A stretch of DNA of 64,000 nucleotides from Burkholderiales bacterium (GTDB lineage Bacteria; Pseudomonadota; Gammaproteobacteria; Burkholderiales; UBA6910). The DNA lies in NCBI GenBank assembly GCA_026005015.1, contig BPKG01000003.1:357350-421349 (forward strand), given 5' to 3'. Positions within the stretch are counted from its first letter, which is position 1; the number at the start of each line of letters is the position of its first letter. Shown piece after piece: positions 50,645 to 60,220 of this stretch. The notes below the pieces were generated by a model. The model worked only from the letters and a program-made list of their open reading frames with translations, did no database searches and was not told where the DNA came from. Position numbers and translations under genes: made by a program.

Positions 50645-53313
50645 TCATACTTTCCACGGGTCGGCCCGCTCGGGATCGAGGCCGTACTTCTTGATGGCCT
50701 CCGTCACCCTGGAGGCCGGCACCGCGCCCTCGTCGGCCAGGGCCTTGAGGGCCGCCACCGCTACCTGGTGGCGGTCCACCTCGAAGAAGCGGCGCAGCTT
50801 CTCGCGCGTGTCAGAACGGCCGAAACCGTCCGTGCCGAGGGCGATGAAGCGCTTGGGCAGATAGGGCCGGATCTGGTCGGCGAAGAGCCGCATGTAGTCG
50901 GTGGCCGCGACCACCGGGCCGGGCCGCTGCGCCAGGCACTGCTCCACGTAGCTCTTGCGCGGCGGCGACTCCGGATGGAGCAGGTTCCAGCGCTCGACGC
51001 TCATGCCCTCCCGCCGCAGCTCGTTGAAGCTGGTCACGCTCCACACGTCGGAGATCACGCCGAAGTCGTTCGCCAGGAGCTCGGAGGCGGCGATCACCTC
51101 CCGTAGGATGGTGCCGCTGCCCAGAAGCTGGACCCGCGGCGCCTTCGTGCCCTTGCCCGCTTCTGCCTCGGAGAAGAGGTACATCCCTTTGAGAATGCCC
51201 TCCCGCGCGCCTTCGGGCATGGGCGGGTGGGCGTAGTTCTCGTTCATGACGGTGATGTAGTAGTACACGTCCTCCTGGTCATGCATCATGCGCCGCAGGC
51301 CGTCCTGGATGATGACGGCGAGCTCGTAGGCAAAGGCGGGGTCGTAGGCGATGCAGTTGGGCACGGTGGAAGCGAGGATGTGGCTGTGGCCGTCCTCGTG
51401 CTGCAGCCCTTCGCCGTTCAGGGTAGTGCGGCCGGCGGTGCCGCCGATCAGAAAGCCGCGGCGCGCATGTCGCCCGCCGCCCATAGGCAGGTCGCCCACC
51501 CGCTGGAACCCGAACATGGAGTAGAAGATGTAGAACGGGATCATGATCTGGTCCGTGGACGCTGTAGGAACTCGCCGCCGCCATCCAGGAGCAGGTCGCG
51601 CCGGCCTCGTTGATGCCTTCTTGCAGGATCTGGCCGTGCTTGTCCTCCTTGTAGAACATGAGCTGGTCGGCGTCCTCGGGCACGTAGAGCTGGCCTACCG
51701 ACGACCAGATCCCGAACTGGCGGAACATCCCCTCCATGCCGAAGGTGCGCGACTCGTCCGGCACGATGGGCACTACGTACTTCCCGATGTTCTTGTCCCT
51801 CACCAGCACGTTCAGGATGCGCACGAAGGCCATGGTGGTGGACATTTCCCGGCCGTCCGAGCCCTTGAGCAGGGCCTCGAAGGCGGACAGCTCCGGGACG
51901 TCGAGGGACTTGTCGGCCTTCTGCCGCCGCGAAGGAAGGTAGCCCCCCAGGGCCATGCGCCGCTCGCGCATGTAGTTGAGCTCGGGCGAGCCTTCCTCGA
52001 ACTTGAGGTAAGGGATCTCTTCCAGCTTCTCGTCGGGAATGGGCAGCTTGAAGCGGTCGCGGAAGGCCTTGAGGGAGGTGGTGCCCATCTTCTTCTGCTG
52101 ATGGGTGATGTTCTGGCCCTCGCCCGCCTCTCCCATGCCGTAGCCCTTGACCGTCTTGGCCAGGATCACCGTGGGCTGGCCCTTGTGGCTCACCGCCGCG
52201 TGGTAGGCGGCATAGATCTTGTGGGGATCGTGGCCGCCCCGGTTCAGGCGCCAGATGTCGTCGTCGGTCATATGAGCGACCATCTGGGCGAGCTCCGGGT
52301 ACTTGCCGAAGAAGTGCTTGCGCACGTAGGCGCCGTCGCGCGCCTTGAAGGTCTGGTACTCCCCGTCGACGCACTCCTCCATGCGCTTGAGCAGCAACCC
52401 GTTCTTGTCCTGGGCGAGCAGCGGATCCCAGTAAGAGCCCCAGATCAGCTTGATCACGTTCCAGCCGGCGCCGCGGAAGTCCCCCTCCAGCTCCTGGATG
52501 ATCTTGCCGTTGCCGCGCACCGGGCCGTCCAGCCGCTGCAGGTTGCAATTGACCACGAAGATCAGGTTGTCCAGCTTCTCGCGCCCCGCCACCGAGATGC
52601 AGCCCAGGGACTCCGGCTCGTCCATCTCCCCGTCGCCGCAGAAGCACCACACCTTGCGCCCGGAGGTGTCGACGATGCCGCGGTCGTGCAAGTACTTCAT
52701 GAAGCGGGCCTGGTAGATGGCCTGGATGGGTCCGAGCCCCATGGACACGGTGGGAAACTTCCAGAACGTGGGCATGAGCCAGGGGTGGGGATAGGACGAA
52801 AGCCCTCGGCCGTCCACCTCCTGGCGGAAGTTGTCGAGCTGCTCCTCGGTCAGCCGCCCCAGGAGGAAGGCGCGGGCGTAGATGCCCGGGAGCCGAGTGA
52901 CCCTGCACGAACACCAGGTCGCCCCCATGGTTTTCGCTCTCGGCGTGCCAGAAATGGTTGTAGCCCACGTCGTAGAGGGTGGCGGCGGAGGCGAAGCTGG
53001 CGATGTGGCCGCCCACGTTGGTGTGGCGGTTGGCCCGCAGGACCATGGCCACCGCGTTCCAGCGCACGTAGGAGCGGATGCGGTGCTCCAGCTCGTGGTC
53101 GCCGGGCGAGGGCACCTGCTTGTCGGGTGGAATGGTGTTGATGTAGGGCGTGGTGAGGTCACGGGGCACGTAAGTGCCGGTGCGGCGCGCCCGGTCGATC
53201 AAGGCGTCGAGCAGGTAGTTGGCCCGTTCGGCGCCTTCGAACTCGAGCACCGCCTCGAAGGCCTCCATCCACTCTTTGGTTTCCTGGGGATCGTGGTCGG
53301 AAAGGGCAGCCAT
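50645..53313 (-). CDS. aceE: Pyruvate dehydrogenase E1 component (two frameshifts)
   Basis: The homodimeric E1 that decarboxylates pyruvate with thiamine diphosphate. [10 protein letters not shown] is the ThDP motif, and [27 protein letters not shown] and [18 protein letters not shown] are family landmarks. One extra base near 52893 (after GHSAPG) and one near 51566 (after AASSYS) break the frame; correction gives 888 residues, against 887 in E. coli. ATG 53313 is preceded by GAGGTGGAG. Upstream is a 200-base leader with two hairpins and a promoter-like site. Confidence 0.94.
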
Positions 53314-53347
53314 TTTCTCCACCTCGTCTGTTGGACTTTATGGGGGC

Positions 53348-53419
53348 GGCGCGGGCGGTGACCCGCGCCTGAGGAACCCCCTGAAGGCACCCCGCGCAGG
53401 GCGCGTTTTCAGAGGTTCC
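53348..53419 (-). promoter_or_regulatory. Two stacked hairpins in the aceE leader
   Basis: On the minus strand the leader folds first as GGAACCTCTGAA against TTCAGGGGGTTCC (53419-53373), twelve pairs with one bulge, with an inner GCGC/GCGC stem, and then as a perfect eight-base stem GGCGCGGG/CCCGCGCC (53369-53348). They lie between the putative promoter and the ribosome binding site. No protein is encoded and no T run follows, so neither is a simple terminator. Confidence 0.45.
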
Positions 53420-53469
53420 TTGCACTCAAGCGACCGGCTCGTGGCCCTGCGCTTGGAGGGTCGAAAATC

Positions 53470-53498
53470 ATGATACCGGGCGCGGGCGCATTTTTCCA
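53470..53498 (-). promoter_or_regulatory. Putative aceE promoter
   Basis: On the minus strand TGGAAA (53498-53493) and TATCAT (53475-53470) are spaced by 17 bases. The -10 matches five of six and the -35 four of six. It would give a leader of about 150 bases to aceE. Confidence 0.45.
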
Positions 53499-53514
53499 CG
53501 CGCCCTGGCGCTCT

Positions 53515-54408
53515 TCAGGCGGCGTCGACGGGGTCGGCGAAGGGTGTGGGAAAGCTCGCGCGCGTCTGGCGCTCGGCCGCGGTCACCGTGTTCTCCAGGA
53601 GCATGGCGACGGTCATGGGCCCGACGCCGCCCGGCACCGGCGTGATGCAGGAAGCGCGCTGGGCGACGGTGTCGAAGTCCACGTCGCCTGTGAGCCTCCC
53701 GTCCGGGAGGCGGTTGATGCCCACGTCGATCACTACCGCGCCGGGCTTCACCATGTCCGCGGTGACGAGGCCGGGCTTGCCCACGGCGACGACGAGAAGG
53801 TCGGCAAGCCGCGTGTACCGGGCGAGGTCGCGGGTCTTGGAGTTGCACACGGTGACGGTGGCCCCTTCCTGCAGGAGCATCAAGGCCATGGGCTTGCCCA
53901 CCAGGTTACTCGCCCCCACCACCACGGCGTGCTGGCCCCGGCAGGAGATCCCCTCGTGGGCCAGCAGCCGCAGGATGCCCGCCGGGGTGCAGGGCGCCAG
54001 CCCCCACCGGCCGATGGACAGCAGCCCCACGTTGTGCAGGTGGAAGCCGTCCACGTCCTTCTCCGCCGCCACCGCTTCGAACACCCGATGGACGTCCATG
54101 GCGGGAGGCAGGGGCAGTTGCACCAGGATGCCGTGCACCGCCGAGTCCTGGTTCAAGCCTTCGATGGTGCGGATCAATTCCGCCTCGGCAGTCTGGGCGG
54201 GGAGCTCGATTCGGCGGGAGAGAATTCCCGCCTCCCGGCAGGCCCGCACCTTGGTGCCCACGTACACCCGGGACGCCGCATCGTCTCCCACCAGGATGAC
54301 CGCCAGCCCCGGGACGACGCCCGCCCGCCGTAGCCGAGCCACCCGCTCCTTGACCCGGGCCCGCACCTGGGCGGCCACCGCCTTACCGTCAATGATCTTC
54401 ACCATCAT
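53515..54408 (-). CDS. folD: Methylenetetrahydrofolate dehydrogenase/cyclohydrolase FolD
   Basis: 297 residues from ATG 54408, or 296 from the adjacent ATG at 54405. The catalytic Lys is in [14 protein letters not shown], and [10 protein letters not shown] and the NADP motif [14 protein letters not shown] are clear, as is the C-terminal [15 protein letters not shown]. It interconverts one-carbon folates, feeding purines and, through methylene-THF, methionine. A perfect TATAAT stands 28 bases upstream. It precedes aceE with the PDH leader between. Confidence 0.95.
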   Translation of the reverse strand: MMVKIIDGKAVAAQVRARVKERVARLRRAGVVPGLAVILVGDDAASRVYVGTKVRACREAGILSRRIELPAQTAEAELIRTIEGLNQDSAVHGILVQLPLPPAMDVHRVFEAVAAEKDVDGFHLHNVGLLSIGRWGLAPCTPAGILRLLAHEGISCRGQHAVVVGASNLVGKPMALMLLQEGATVTVCNSKTRDLARYTRLADLLVVAVGKPGLVTADMVKPGAVVIDVGINRLPDGRLTGDVDFDTVAQRASCITPVPGGVGPMTVAMLLENTVTAAERQTRASFPTPFADPVDAA

Positions 54409-54435
54409 GAGAAGAGAAGAAGGCCGTAACGCGTC

Positions 54436-54441
54436 ATTATA
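54436..54441 (-). promoter_or_regulatory. Putative -10 element before folD
   Basis: TATAAT on the minus strand 28 bases before the folD start; no good -35. It would separate folD from the ligase/ABC operon upstream. Confidence 0.4.
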
Positions 54442-54529
54442 ATGCAATGCAACAGCCTTCCCCTCCGGCGCCGGCATGAGGAGAGGGGTGGAAGATGGTC
54501 GAGCGGGGTAAAACCTTTCCAGGGACCCG

Positions 54530-55771
54530 CTAAGACACGCTGCGCCGGTCTTCGATCACCTTGCCGTCGTTGGGTAGCTCTCCCGGGCGGCACAGAACCG
54601 CTCCGCCCCGCAAGCCGGTCACGTCCCGGATGGCGCGGATCAAGGCTTCGAGCAGGCCAGCCCCATCCGTCCCCGCCTCCAGTTCGCAGTGGAGGGTCAT
54701 GCGGTCGTTGCCGGCTTCGTCCCGGTCCACCACCAGGCGCCCGCGGCTTACCTGGGGATGGCGCCGTAGAATCTCCGCCACCTGGGCGGGATACACGAAC
54801 ATCCCCCGGACCTTGACGGTCTGGTCGGCCCGCCCCATCCAGCCCCGGATGCGCTGGTTGGTGCGGCCGCAGGGGCTTCGCCCCGGAAGCACGGCGGACA
54901 GATCCCCAGTGGCGAAGCGGATCAGGGGATAGTCCGGGTTGAGGGTGGTCACCACCACCTCGCCCACCTCCCCGTCCGGGACCGGATCGCCGGTCCCGGG
55001 CCGCACGATCTCCACGACCACCCCTTCGTCCACGATGAGGCCCTCCATGGCCTCCGACTCGTAGGCGATCAGCCCCAGGTCGGCGGAGGCGTAGCACTGG
55101 AGCACCCGGATTCCTCGGCGGCCCATTTCCTCCCGCAGGCTCGCCGGAAGGGCTTCCGCGGAGACCAACGCCTTGGTGAGCGAAGAGACGTCCGCGCCCA
55201 GCTCGTCGGCCCGCTGGCACAGGATCTTGAGAAAGGAAGGCGTCCCGGCGTAGCCCTGGGGCTTGAGCCGGGCGATGGCCTGCACCTGAAGCTCGGTCTG
55301 GCCCACGCCAGCCGGGAACACGGTGCAGCCCAGGGCCCGGGCGCCGCTGTCCACCATGAACCCGGCCGGGGTGAAATGGTAGGAGAAGGCGTTGTGCACC
55401 CAGTCGCCCCGGCGAAAGCCCGCCGCGTAGAGGGCCCGGGCGAAGCGCCACCAGTCGGCACCCGCGCCTTCGGGATCGAAGATGGGACCCGGAGAGGAGA
55501 AGACGCGCACCACCGCTCCGGGCAGCGTGGAGGCGAGGCCCCCGAACGGGGGCTCGGCCCGCTGCAGCTCGGGAAGCTCCGACTTGCGGATGAGGGGCAG
55601 GCGGGCCAGATCCGCGCGGCTCTTGACGTCGGCGCCGTTGACCCCGGCGAGAAGCCGCGCGAAGGCCGGGGCGACCCGCTTCGCGTGCTCGATCTGGGCC
55701 GCGAGTGCCTGCACGAGGGCCCGCTCCCGAAGCTGCGGGTCGCGAGTTTCCAGGGCGTCGTAATAGTCCAT
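54530..55771 (-). CDS. Phenylacetate-CoA ligase-like protein (PaaK family)
   Basis: 413 residues. An adenylating enzyme of the PaaK type: short N-domain, the AMP-binding region around [10 protein letters not shown], and the hinge to a small C-domain around [23 protein letters not shown]. It likely activates an aromatic acid with CoA. It is the last gene of the acyl-CoA ligase/ABC transporter set, 13 bases after livF. The substrate is inferred; there is no phenylacetate ring-opening gene (paaABCDE) in the window. Confidence 0.82.
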   Translation of the reverse strand: MDYYDALETRDPQLRERALVQALAAQIEHAKRVAPAFARLLAGVNGADVKSRADLARLPLIRKSELPELQRAEPPFGGLASTLPGAVVRVFSSPGPIFDPEGAGADWWRFARALYAAGFRRGDWVHNAFSYHFTPAGFMVDSGARALGCTVFPAGVGQTELQVQAIARLKPQGYAGTPSFLKILCQRADELGADVSSLTKALVSAEALPASLREEMGRRGIRVLQCYASADLGLIAYESEAMEGLIVDEGVVVEIVRPGTGDPVPDGEVGEVVVTTLNPDYPLIRFATGDLSAVLPGRSPCGRTNQRIRGWMGRADQTVKVRGMFVYPAQVAEILRRHPQVSRGRLVVDRDEAGNDRMTLHCELEAGTDGAGLLEALIRAIRDVTGLRGGAVLCRPGELPNDGKVIEDRRSVS

Positions 55772-55784
55772 GGGAAACGAACTG

Positions 55785-56597
55785 TCACGCCAGCCAGCGT
55801 TTCCGGCGCCGGTAGTGCTTGACGTCCCGGAAGCTCAGCCGCCCGCCCTTGGAGATGCCTAGGTAGAACTCCTTGACGTCCTCGTTGTTCGCCAGCGCCT
55901 GGGCTTCGCCCTCCATCACCACCCGGCCGTTTTCCAGGATGTAGCCGTGGTGGGCGTAGCGCAGGGCCAGGCTCGCGTTCTGCTCCGCCAGCAGGAAGCT
56001 CACCCCCTCATTGCGGTTCAGGCTTTGCACGATCTCGTAGATCTCCTCCACGATCTGGGGCGCGAGCCCCATGGACGGCTCGTCCAGCAGGATCATGCTC
56101 GGGCGGGCCATCAAGGCCCTCCCCACCGCGGTCATCTGCTGCTCGCCCCCGGAAGTGAAGCCTGCCAGGGCGTTGCGCCGCTCCTTGAGGCGCGGGAAAT
56201 AGCCGTAGACCCGCTCCAGGTCCTGGCGGATCTCGGCCCGGCTCGCCCGCCGGGTGTAGGCGCCGGTGAGCAGGTTCTCCTCCACCGTGAGATGGCCGAA
56301 GATGCGCCGGCCCTCCATCACCTGGATCACCCCCAGCCTCACCAGCTCGGGGGCGGAGAGGGCGTCCACCCGCCGGCCTTTATAGACGATGCTGCCCTTG
56401 GTCACCTCGCCCCGCTCTGCCCGCAGCAGGTTGGAGATGGCCTTGAGGGTGGTGGTCTTGCCCGCCCCGTTAGCGCCCAGAAGCGCCACGATCCTGCCTT
56501 CCGGCACGTCCAGGGACACCCCTTTCAGCACCAGGATGACGTGGTCGTAGATGACCTCGATGTTGTTGACCGCGAGGAGATAGAGGCTCGCCTCCAT
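55785..56597 (-). CDS. Branched-chain-type ABC transporter ATPase (LivF-like)
   Basis: 270 residues from ATG 56597. Walker A GANGAGKTTTLKAISN (about 40-55), signature SGGEQQM and Walker B MILLDEPSMGLAP. The C-terminus ends YLGISKGGRLSFRDVKHYRR, a tail longer than in amino-acid LivF proteins. It drives uptake with LivG, LivH and LivM. It is the second ATPase of the transporter; an earlier start at 56645 would overlap a repeat and is less likely. Confidence 0.88.
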   Translation of the reverse strand: MEASLYLLAVNNIEVIYDHVILVLKGVSLDVPEGRIVALLGANGAGKTTTLKAISNLLRAERGEVTKGSIVYKGRRVDALSAPELVRLGVIQVMEGRRIFGHLTVEENLLTGAYTRRASRAEIRQDLERVYGYFPRLKERRNALAGFTSGGEQQMTAVGRALMARPSMILLDEPSMGLAPQIVEEIYEIVQSLNRNEGVSFLLAEQNASLALRYAHHGYILENGRVVMEGEAQALANNEDVKEFYLGISKGGRLSFRDVKHYRRRKRWLA

Positions 56598-56662
56598 CCC
56601 GCTCGCGGCGCCAACCGAGCTTCCGCTAGATGGCTGGCCAACCATTTAGCGCCGCCCTTTTC

Positions 56663-56683
56663 CCCTCTCCCCGGGGGAGAGGG
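56663..56683. repeat. Perfect CCCTCTCCCC/GGGGAGAGGG hairpin
   Basis: CCCTCTCCCC at 56663-56672 and GGGGAGAGGG at 56674-56683 are exact inverted copies, in the gap between the substrate-binding protein gene and livF. It is a palindromic repeat of a kind dispersed in many high-GC genomes, and may stabilise the 3' end of the preceding message. Confidence 0.65.
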
Positions 56684-56725
56684 CATGCAGAGAAATGCGA
56701 GCGTCCTCCGGCATGCCCGTTCTCT

Positions 56726-58120
56726 TCAACCACCCGAGACGATCTTCTTCAGGTGCTCGGGATAATTGCCGCAGTCGGAGCCGAGGGACGTGCCCTCCCG
56801 GGGCTTGATCCCCTTCTCCTTGGCGTACCTGGCCGCCGACTCCTCGATCATGGGGCGCACGATGGATTGATCCGAGGGAATCCAGTCCGAGATCACCTTC
56901 CAGCGCTCCCCGTCCCACTGCTGGAACTTGACCGCGCCGCCGCCCTCGTGGTCCTGACACGAGACCTTCAAGGGCTGCAGCAGCCCGAAGGCCCCGAGCT
57001 GACGGATGCGCTTCTCGTCGATGTTGAGATTCTCGATGCCCCAGCGGACCTGCTCCGGCGTGAGGGATTTGCCCCTGCCGAACTTCTCCTGGGCAGTGCG
57101 AATCGCCTCCACGGTGAGGATGCCCTGGATCACGCCGCGGTTGAAGTACTGCTGGCCGATGCGGCTCTGATCGGTCATGTTGCCCCGGTTGCCGCCGCCG
57201 TAGACGTGCTTCAAGATATCCTGGATTACCGGGAAGTCGCGCCCTGACGGGTGGAAGGCGGCTGAGATGAAGCCCTTGGCGGCGTCACCCGCGGGAATCA
57301 CGTCCTCCTCCGCGCCGCTCCACCACACGCCCACGATCCGGTCGGCCGGGAAGCCTACCTTCTGCGCAGTCTTGAGGGCCGTCGGGTTCATGACCCCCCA
57401 GCCCCGCAGGATCACCCAGTCGGGCTTGTAGCGACGGATCTCCAGCCACTGGGACTGCTGCTCGTTGCCCGGGTGCGGCACTTCGATGTGCTTCACCTCG
57501 AAGCCGTACTTCTTCGCCTGGATATCGAGGACCGGGATGGTTTCCTTGCCGTAGGCCGAGCCGTGATAGAGATTGGCAATCTTCTTTCCCTTGAGCTTGT
57601 CCATCCCCCCTTCGCGCATGCCGATGAACTTGATCTTGGCGGTGTTCTGGCTCCAGTAGTTGGTGACCAGCGGAAAGATGTAGGGGAAAATGCGGCCGTC
57701 GGAAGCGTCAGTACGTCCGTAACCCATGGAGATCACCGGGATCTTGTCGGCGGTCGCGCGCTCGATCAGGGAATAGGTGATGCCGGTGGAAAGCGGCGTG
57801 AACACGGTCCCGCCGGTCGGGCCCTTGCCCTTGAGCCGCTCGTAGCACTCCACGCCCCGGTCGTTCTTGTACTCGGTCTCGCACTCCTCCCAGGTGAGCT
57901 TGACCCCGTTCACCCCGCCGTCGCGCTTGTTGATCATGTCCAGGTAGTCGATGTAGCCGCCGAAGAACCCGGAACCGCCCGGCGCGTAGGGCCCGACCCG
58001 GTAGGACAGCATGGGAATGAACTGCTCTGCGGCCTGGGTCGGCACGAAAGCTCCCGCCAGCGCAACGGCGGCCACCAGGGCCAGGCCGATGCGGCACGAC
58101 TTGAATGACTCGCGTTTCAT
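56726..58120 (-). CDS. ABC transporter substrate-binding protein (branched-chain type)
   Basis: 464 residues, with a signal peptide (about 1-30, ending TQAAEQF) and a periplasmic-binding fold of the amino-acid/aromatic-acid class. Recognisable segments are GGVNGVKLTWEECETEYK and YGKETIPVLDIQAKKYGFEV. It binds the ligand and delivers it to LivHM. ATG 58120 has GGAGGAAAG upstream. The ligand is not known; the gene neighbours suggest an aromatic or fatty acid. Confidence 0.87.
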   Translation of the reverse strand: MKRESFKSCRIGLALVAAVALAGAFVPTQAAEQFIPMLSYRVGPYAPGGSGFFGGYIDYLDMINKRDGGVNGVKLTWEECETEYKNDRGVECYERLKGKGPTGGTVFTPLSTGITYSLIERATADKIPVISMGYGRTDASDGRIFPYIFPLVTNYWSQNTAKIKFIGMREGGMDKLKGKKIANLYHGSAYGKETIPVLDIQAKKYGFEVKHIEVPHPGNEQQSQWLEIRRYKPDWVILRGWGVMNPTALKTAQKVGFPADRIVGVWWSGAEEDVIPAGDAAKGFISAAFHPSGRDFPVIQDILKHVYGGGNRGNMTDQSRIGQQYFNRGVIQGILTVEAIRTAQEKFGRGKSLTPEQVRWGIENLNIDEKRIRQLGAFGLLQPLKVSCQDHEGGGAVKFQQWDGERWKVISDWIPSDQSIVRPMIEESAARYAKEKGIKPREGTSLGSDCGNYPEHLKKIVSGG

Positions 58121-58158
58121 CCTCTTTCCTCCTTCCAATGCTGATCGATTGGATTCAC

Positions 58159-58177
58159 GGCCCGGTCGGGCCGGGCC
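58159..58177 (-). promoter_or_regulatory. Hairpin before the substrate-binding protein gene
   Basis: GGCCCGG/CCGGGCC form a seven-base stem with a five-base loop in the 98-base gap between livM and the substrate-binding protein gene. No T run follows on the minus strand. It may protect the downstream message or reduce read-through. Confidence 0.35.
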
Positions 58178-58218
58178 TTGTTAAACCTTGCGCCTTGATC
58201 CCATGATACGCCTCCTCG

Positions 58219-59286
58219 TCAGTGGGGAAAGGGCCAGAGCCGCAGCTTCTCCTTGGCGATCTGCCACAGCCGGGCGAGCCCGTGGGGCTCCACCGCCAAG
58301 AAGAAAATGATGAGGCCACCGAAGATTACCAGCTCCAGGTTGGACAGCACCGCCATGCGCACCGCCCCGCCGAACCAGGCGTGGGCCACCACGTTGAGCA
58401 GGATGGGGAGCAAGGTGATGAAGGCCGCTCCCAGGAACGAGCCCAGAATGCTCCCCATGCCGCCAATGATGATCATGAACAGCACCTGAAACGAGCGGGT
58501 CAGATCGAACGCCTGAGGTTCCACCGTACCCAGATAGGCATAGGCGTACAAGGCCCCCGCGATCCCGCAGTAGAAGGAGCTGATGGCGAAGGCGAGCAGC
58601 TTGGTCTTGAGCATGGGGATGCCGATCACCTCGGCCGCCACGTCCATGTCCCTGATGGCCATGAAGGCGCGGCCCGTCTCGCAGCGCATCAGGTTCTTGG
58701 CCGCCAGCGCCAGCACGGACACGATGGACAGGGTCAACAGGTATTTCTCCAGGGGGGTGTCCAGGGCGATGCCGAACAGGATCATGGTCTGGGCGTCGAT
58801 CACCCCCGAAGGGCTGTAGTTGGTGAACCAGCCGAACTTGATGAGGGCCCACTCGATGAAGAACTGGGCGGCGAGGGTGGCCACCGCGAGATAAAACCCT
58901 TTGATGCGCAGGCTGGGCAACCCGAACAGGATGCCCACCAGGGCGGCGGCGAGGCCCGCGAGCACGAAGGCCACTAGGAAGGGCATGTCGGGCACGCGCA
59001 GGATGAAGTTGTAAGCGGCGAAGGCCCCCACCGCCATGAAGCCCGCCGTGCCCAGGGAGAGCTGCCCCGCGTAGCCGGTCAGGATGTTGAGGCCCAGGGC
59101 CGCCAGGGACAGGATCAGGAAGGGAATGAGGATGGCGGTGAACCAATAGTCGTTGCCGATCACGGGCACCACGATGTAAGCGAACGCCAGGATGAGGGCC
59201 ATGCCGAGGCGATCCTGGCGGATCGGGAAGATCTGCTGGTCGGCGACGTAGCTGGTCTTGAACTGGCCGGCTTCGCGGTAGATCAT
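58219..59286 (-). CDS. Branched-chain-type ABC permease (LivM-like)
   Basis: 355 residues with about ten membrane helices. The segment LSLGTAGFMAVGAFAAYNF and the EAA-like loop IAISSFYCGIAGALYAY match LivM. It forms the membrane pore with LivH. It starts 42 bases after livH ends, on the same strand. Confidence 0.9.
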   Translation of the reverse strand: MIYREAGQFKTSYVADQQIFPIRQDRLGMALILAFAYIVVPVIGNDYWFTAILIPFLILSLAALGLNILTGYAGQLSLGTAGFMAVGAFAAYNFILRVPDMPFLVAFVLAGLAAALVGILFGLPSLRIKGFYLAVATLAAQFFIEWALIKFGWFTNYSPSGVIDAQTMILFGIALDTPLEKYLLTLSIVSVLALAAKNLMRCETGRAFMAIRDMDVAAEVIGIPMLKTKLLAFAISSFYCGIAGALYAYAYLGTVEPQAFDLTRSFQVLFMIIIGGMGSILGSFLGAAFITLLPILLNVVAHAWFGGAVRMAVLSNLELVIFGGLIIFFLAVEPHGLARLWQIAKEKLRLWPFPH

Positions 59287-59328
59287 GGCTTCGGTCCCGT
59301 TCCTGCGCGTGCTCCCCCTGCGCCCGGC

Positions 59329-60210
59329 TCACACCCGCTCGATGCGCTTCTCGCCGAACAGCCCCTCGGGCCGAATCAGCAAAAAGACCATCGCCAGCAC
59401 GTAGGGGAACCAGTTTTCGATGCCACCGCCGATGAAGGGCCCGACGTAGATCTCGGCCAGCTTTTCGGTGGCGCCGACGATCAGGCCGCCCACGATCGCC
59501 CCGGCGATGGATTCGAAGCCGCCCAGGATCAACACCGGCAGCGCCTTGAGGGCGGTGAAGGTGAGGGCGAACTGGACCCCGGTGCGAGCGCCCCACAAGA
59601 GCCCCGCCACCAGGGCCACCACCCCCGCCACCGCCCACACGATGGCCCAGATGTGCTGCAGCGGAATGCCCACCGAAAGGGCCGCCTGGTGGTCGTCCGC
59701 CACCGCCCGCAGGGCGCGCCCCACCTTGGTGCGGCTAAAGAATATCCCCAGCGCCGTCACCAGCACCGCGGCGGTGCCGGCGGCGAAGAGATCGAGTTGG
59801 CTGATGAGCACGCCTTGCACCTCCAGCGGCACGTCGCGGATGCCGATGTCGAGCCCGTGGGGCTGGGAGCCCCACAGGAGCTGGGCCACGCCTTCCAGCA
59901 GGAAGGTGAGGCCGATGGTGGCCATGAAAAGCGCAATGGGCGGCTGGTTCACCAGGGGCCGCAGCATGAAGCGCTCCGTCAGGACCCCAAGCAGCACCAT
60001 CGTGGCGAGGGTCGCCCCCACCGCCAACCAGAAGTTCCAGCCGTGCTCGATCAGGCTCACGCAGGTGAGGGCGGCGAAAAACACCATCGCCCCTTGCGCG
60101 AAGTTGAACACCCCGGAGGCCTTGTAGATGAGGACAAAGCCGAGGGCCACCAGGGAATACATGATGCCGGCGAGCAAGCCCCCGATCAGCACTTCGATGA
60201 AAAAAGCCAT
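59329..60210 (-). CDS. Branched-chain-type ABC permease (LivH-like)
   Basis: 293 residues, about eight helices. GLLAGIMYSLVALGFVLIYKASGVFNFAQG is the hallmark N-terminal part (written here in two overlapping motifs: GGLLAGIMYSLVALGF and YKASGVFNFAQGAM). ATG 60210 has GAAGAGGATG upstream. It partners LivM. Confidence 0.9.
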   Translation of the reverse strand: MAFFIEVLIGGLLAGIMYSLVALGFVLIYKASGVFNFAQGAMVFFAALTCVSLIEHGWNFWLAVGATLATMVLLGVLTERFMLRPLVNQPPIALFMATIGLTFLLEGVAQLLWGSQPHGLDIGIRDVPLEVQGVLISQLDLFAAGTAAVLVTALGIFFSRTKVGRALRAVADDHQAALSVGIPLQHIWAIVWAVAGVVALVAGLLWGARTGVQFALTFTALKALPVLILGGFESIAGAIVGGLIVGATEKLAEIYVGPFIGGGIENWFPYVLAMVFLLIRPEGLFGEKRIERV

Positions 60211-60220
60211 GTCATCCTCT

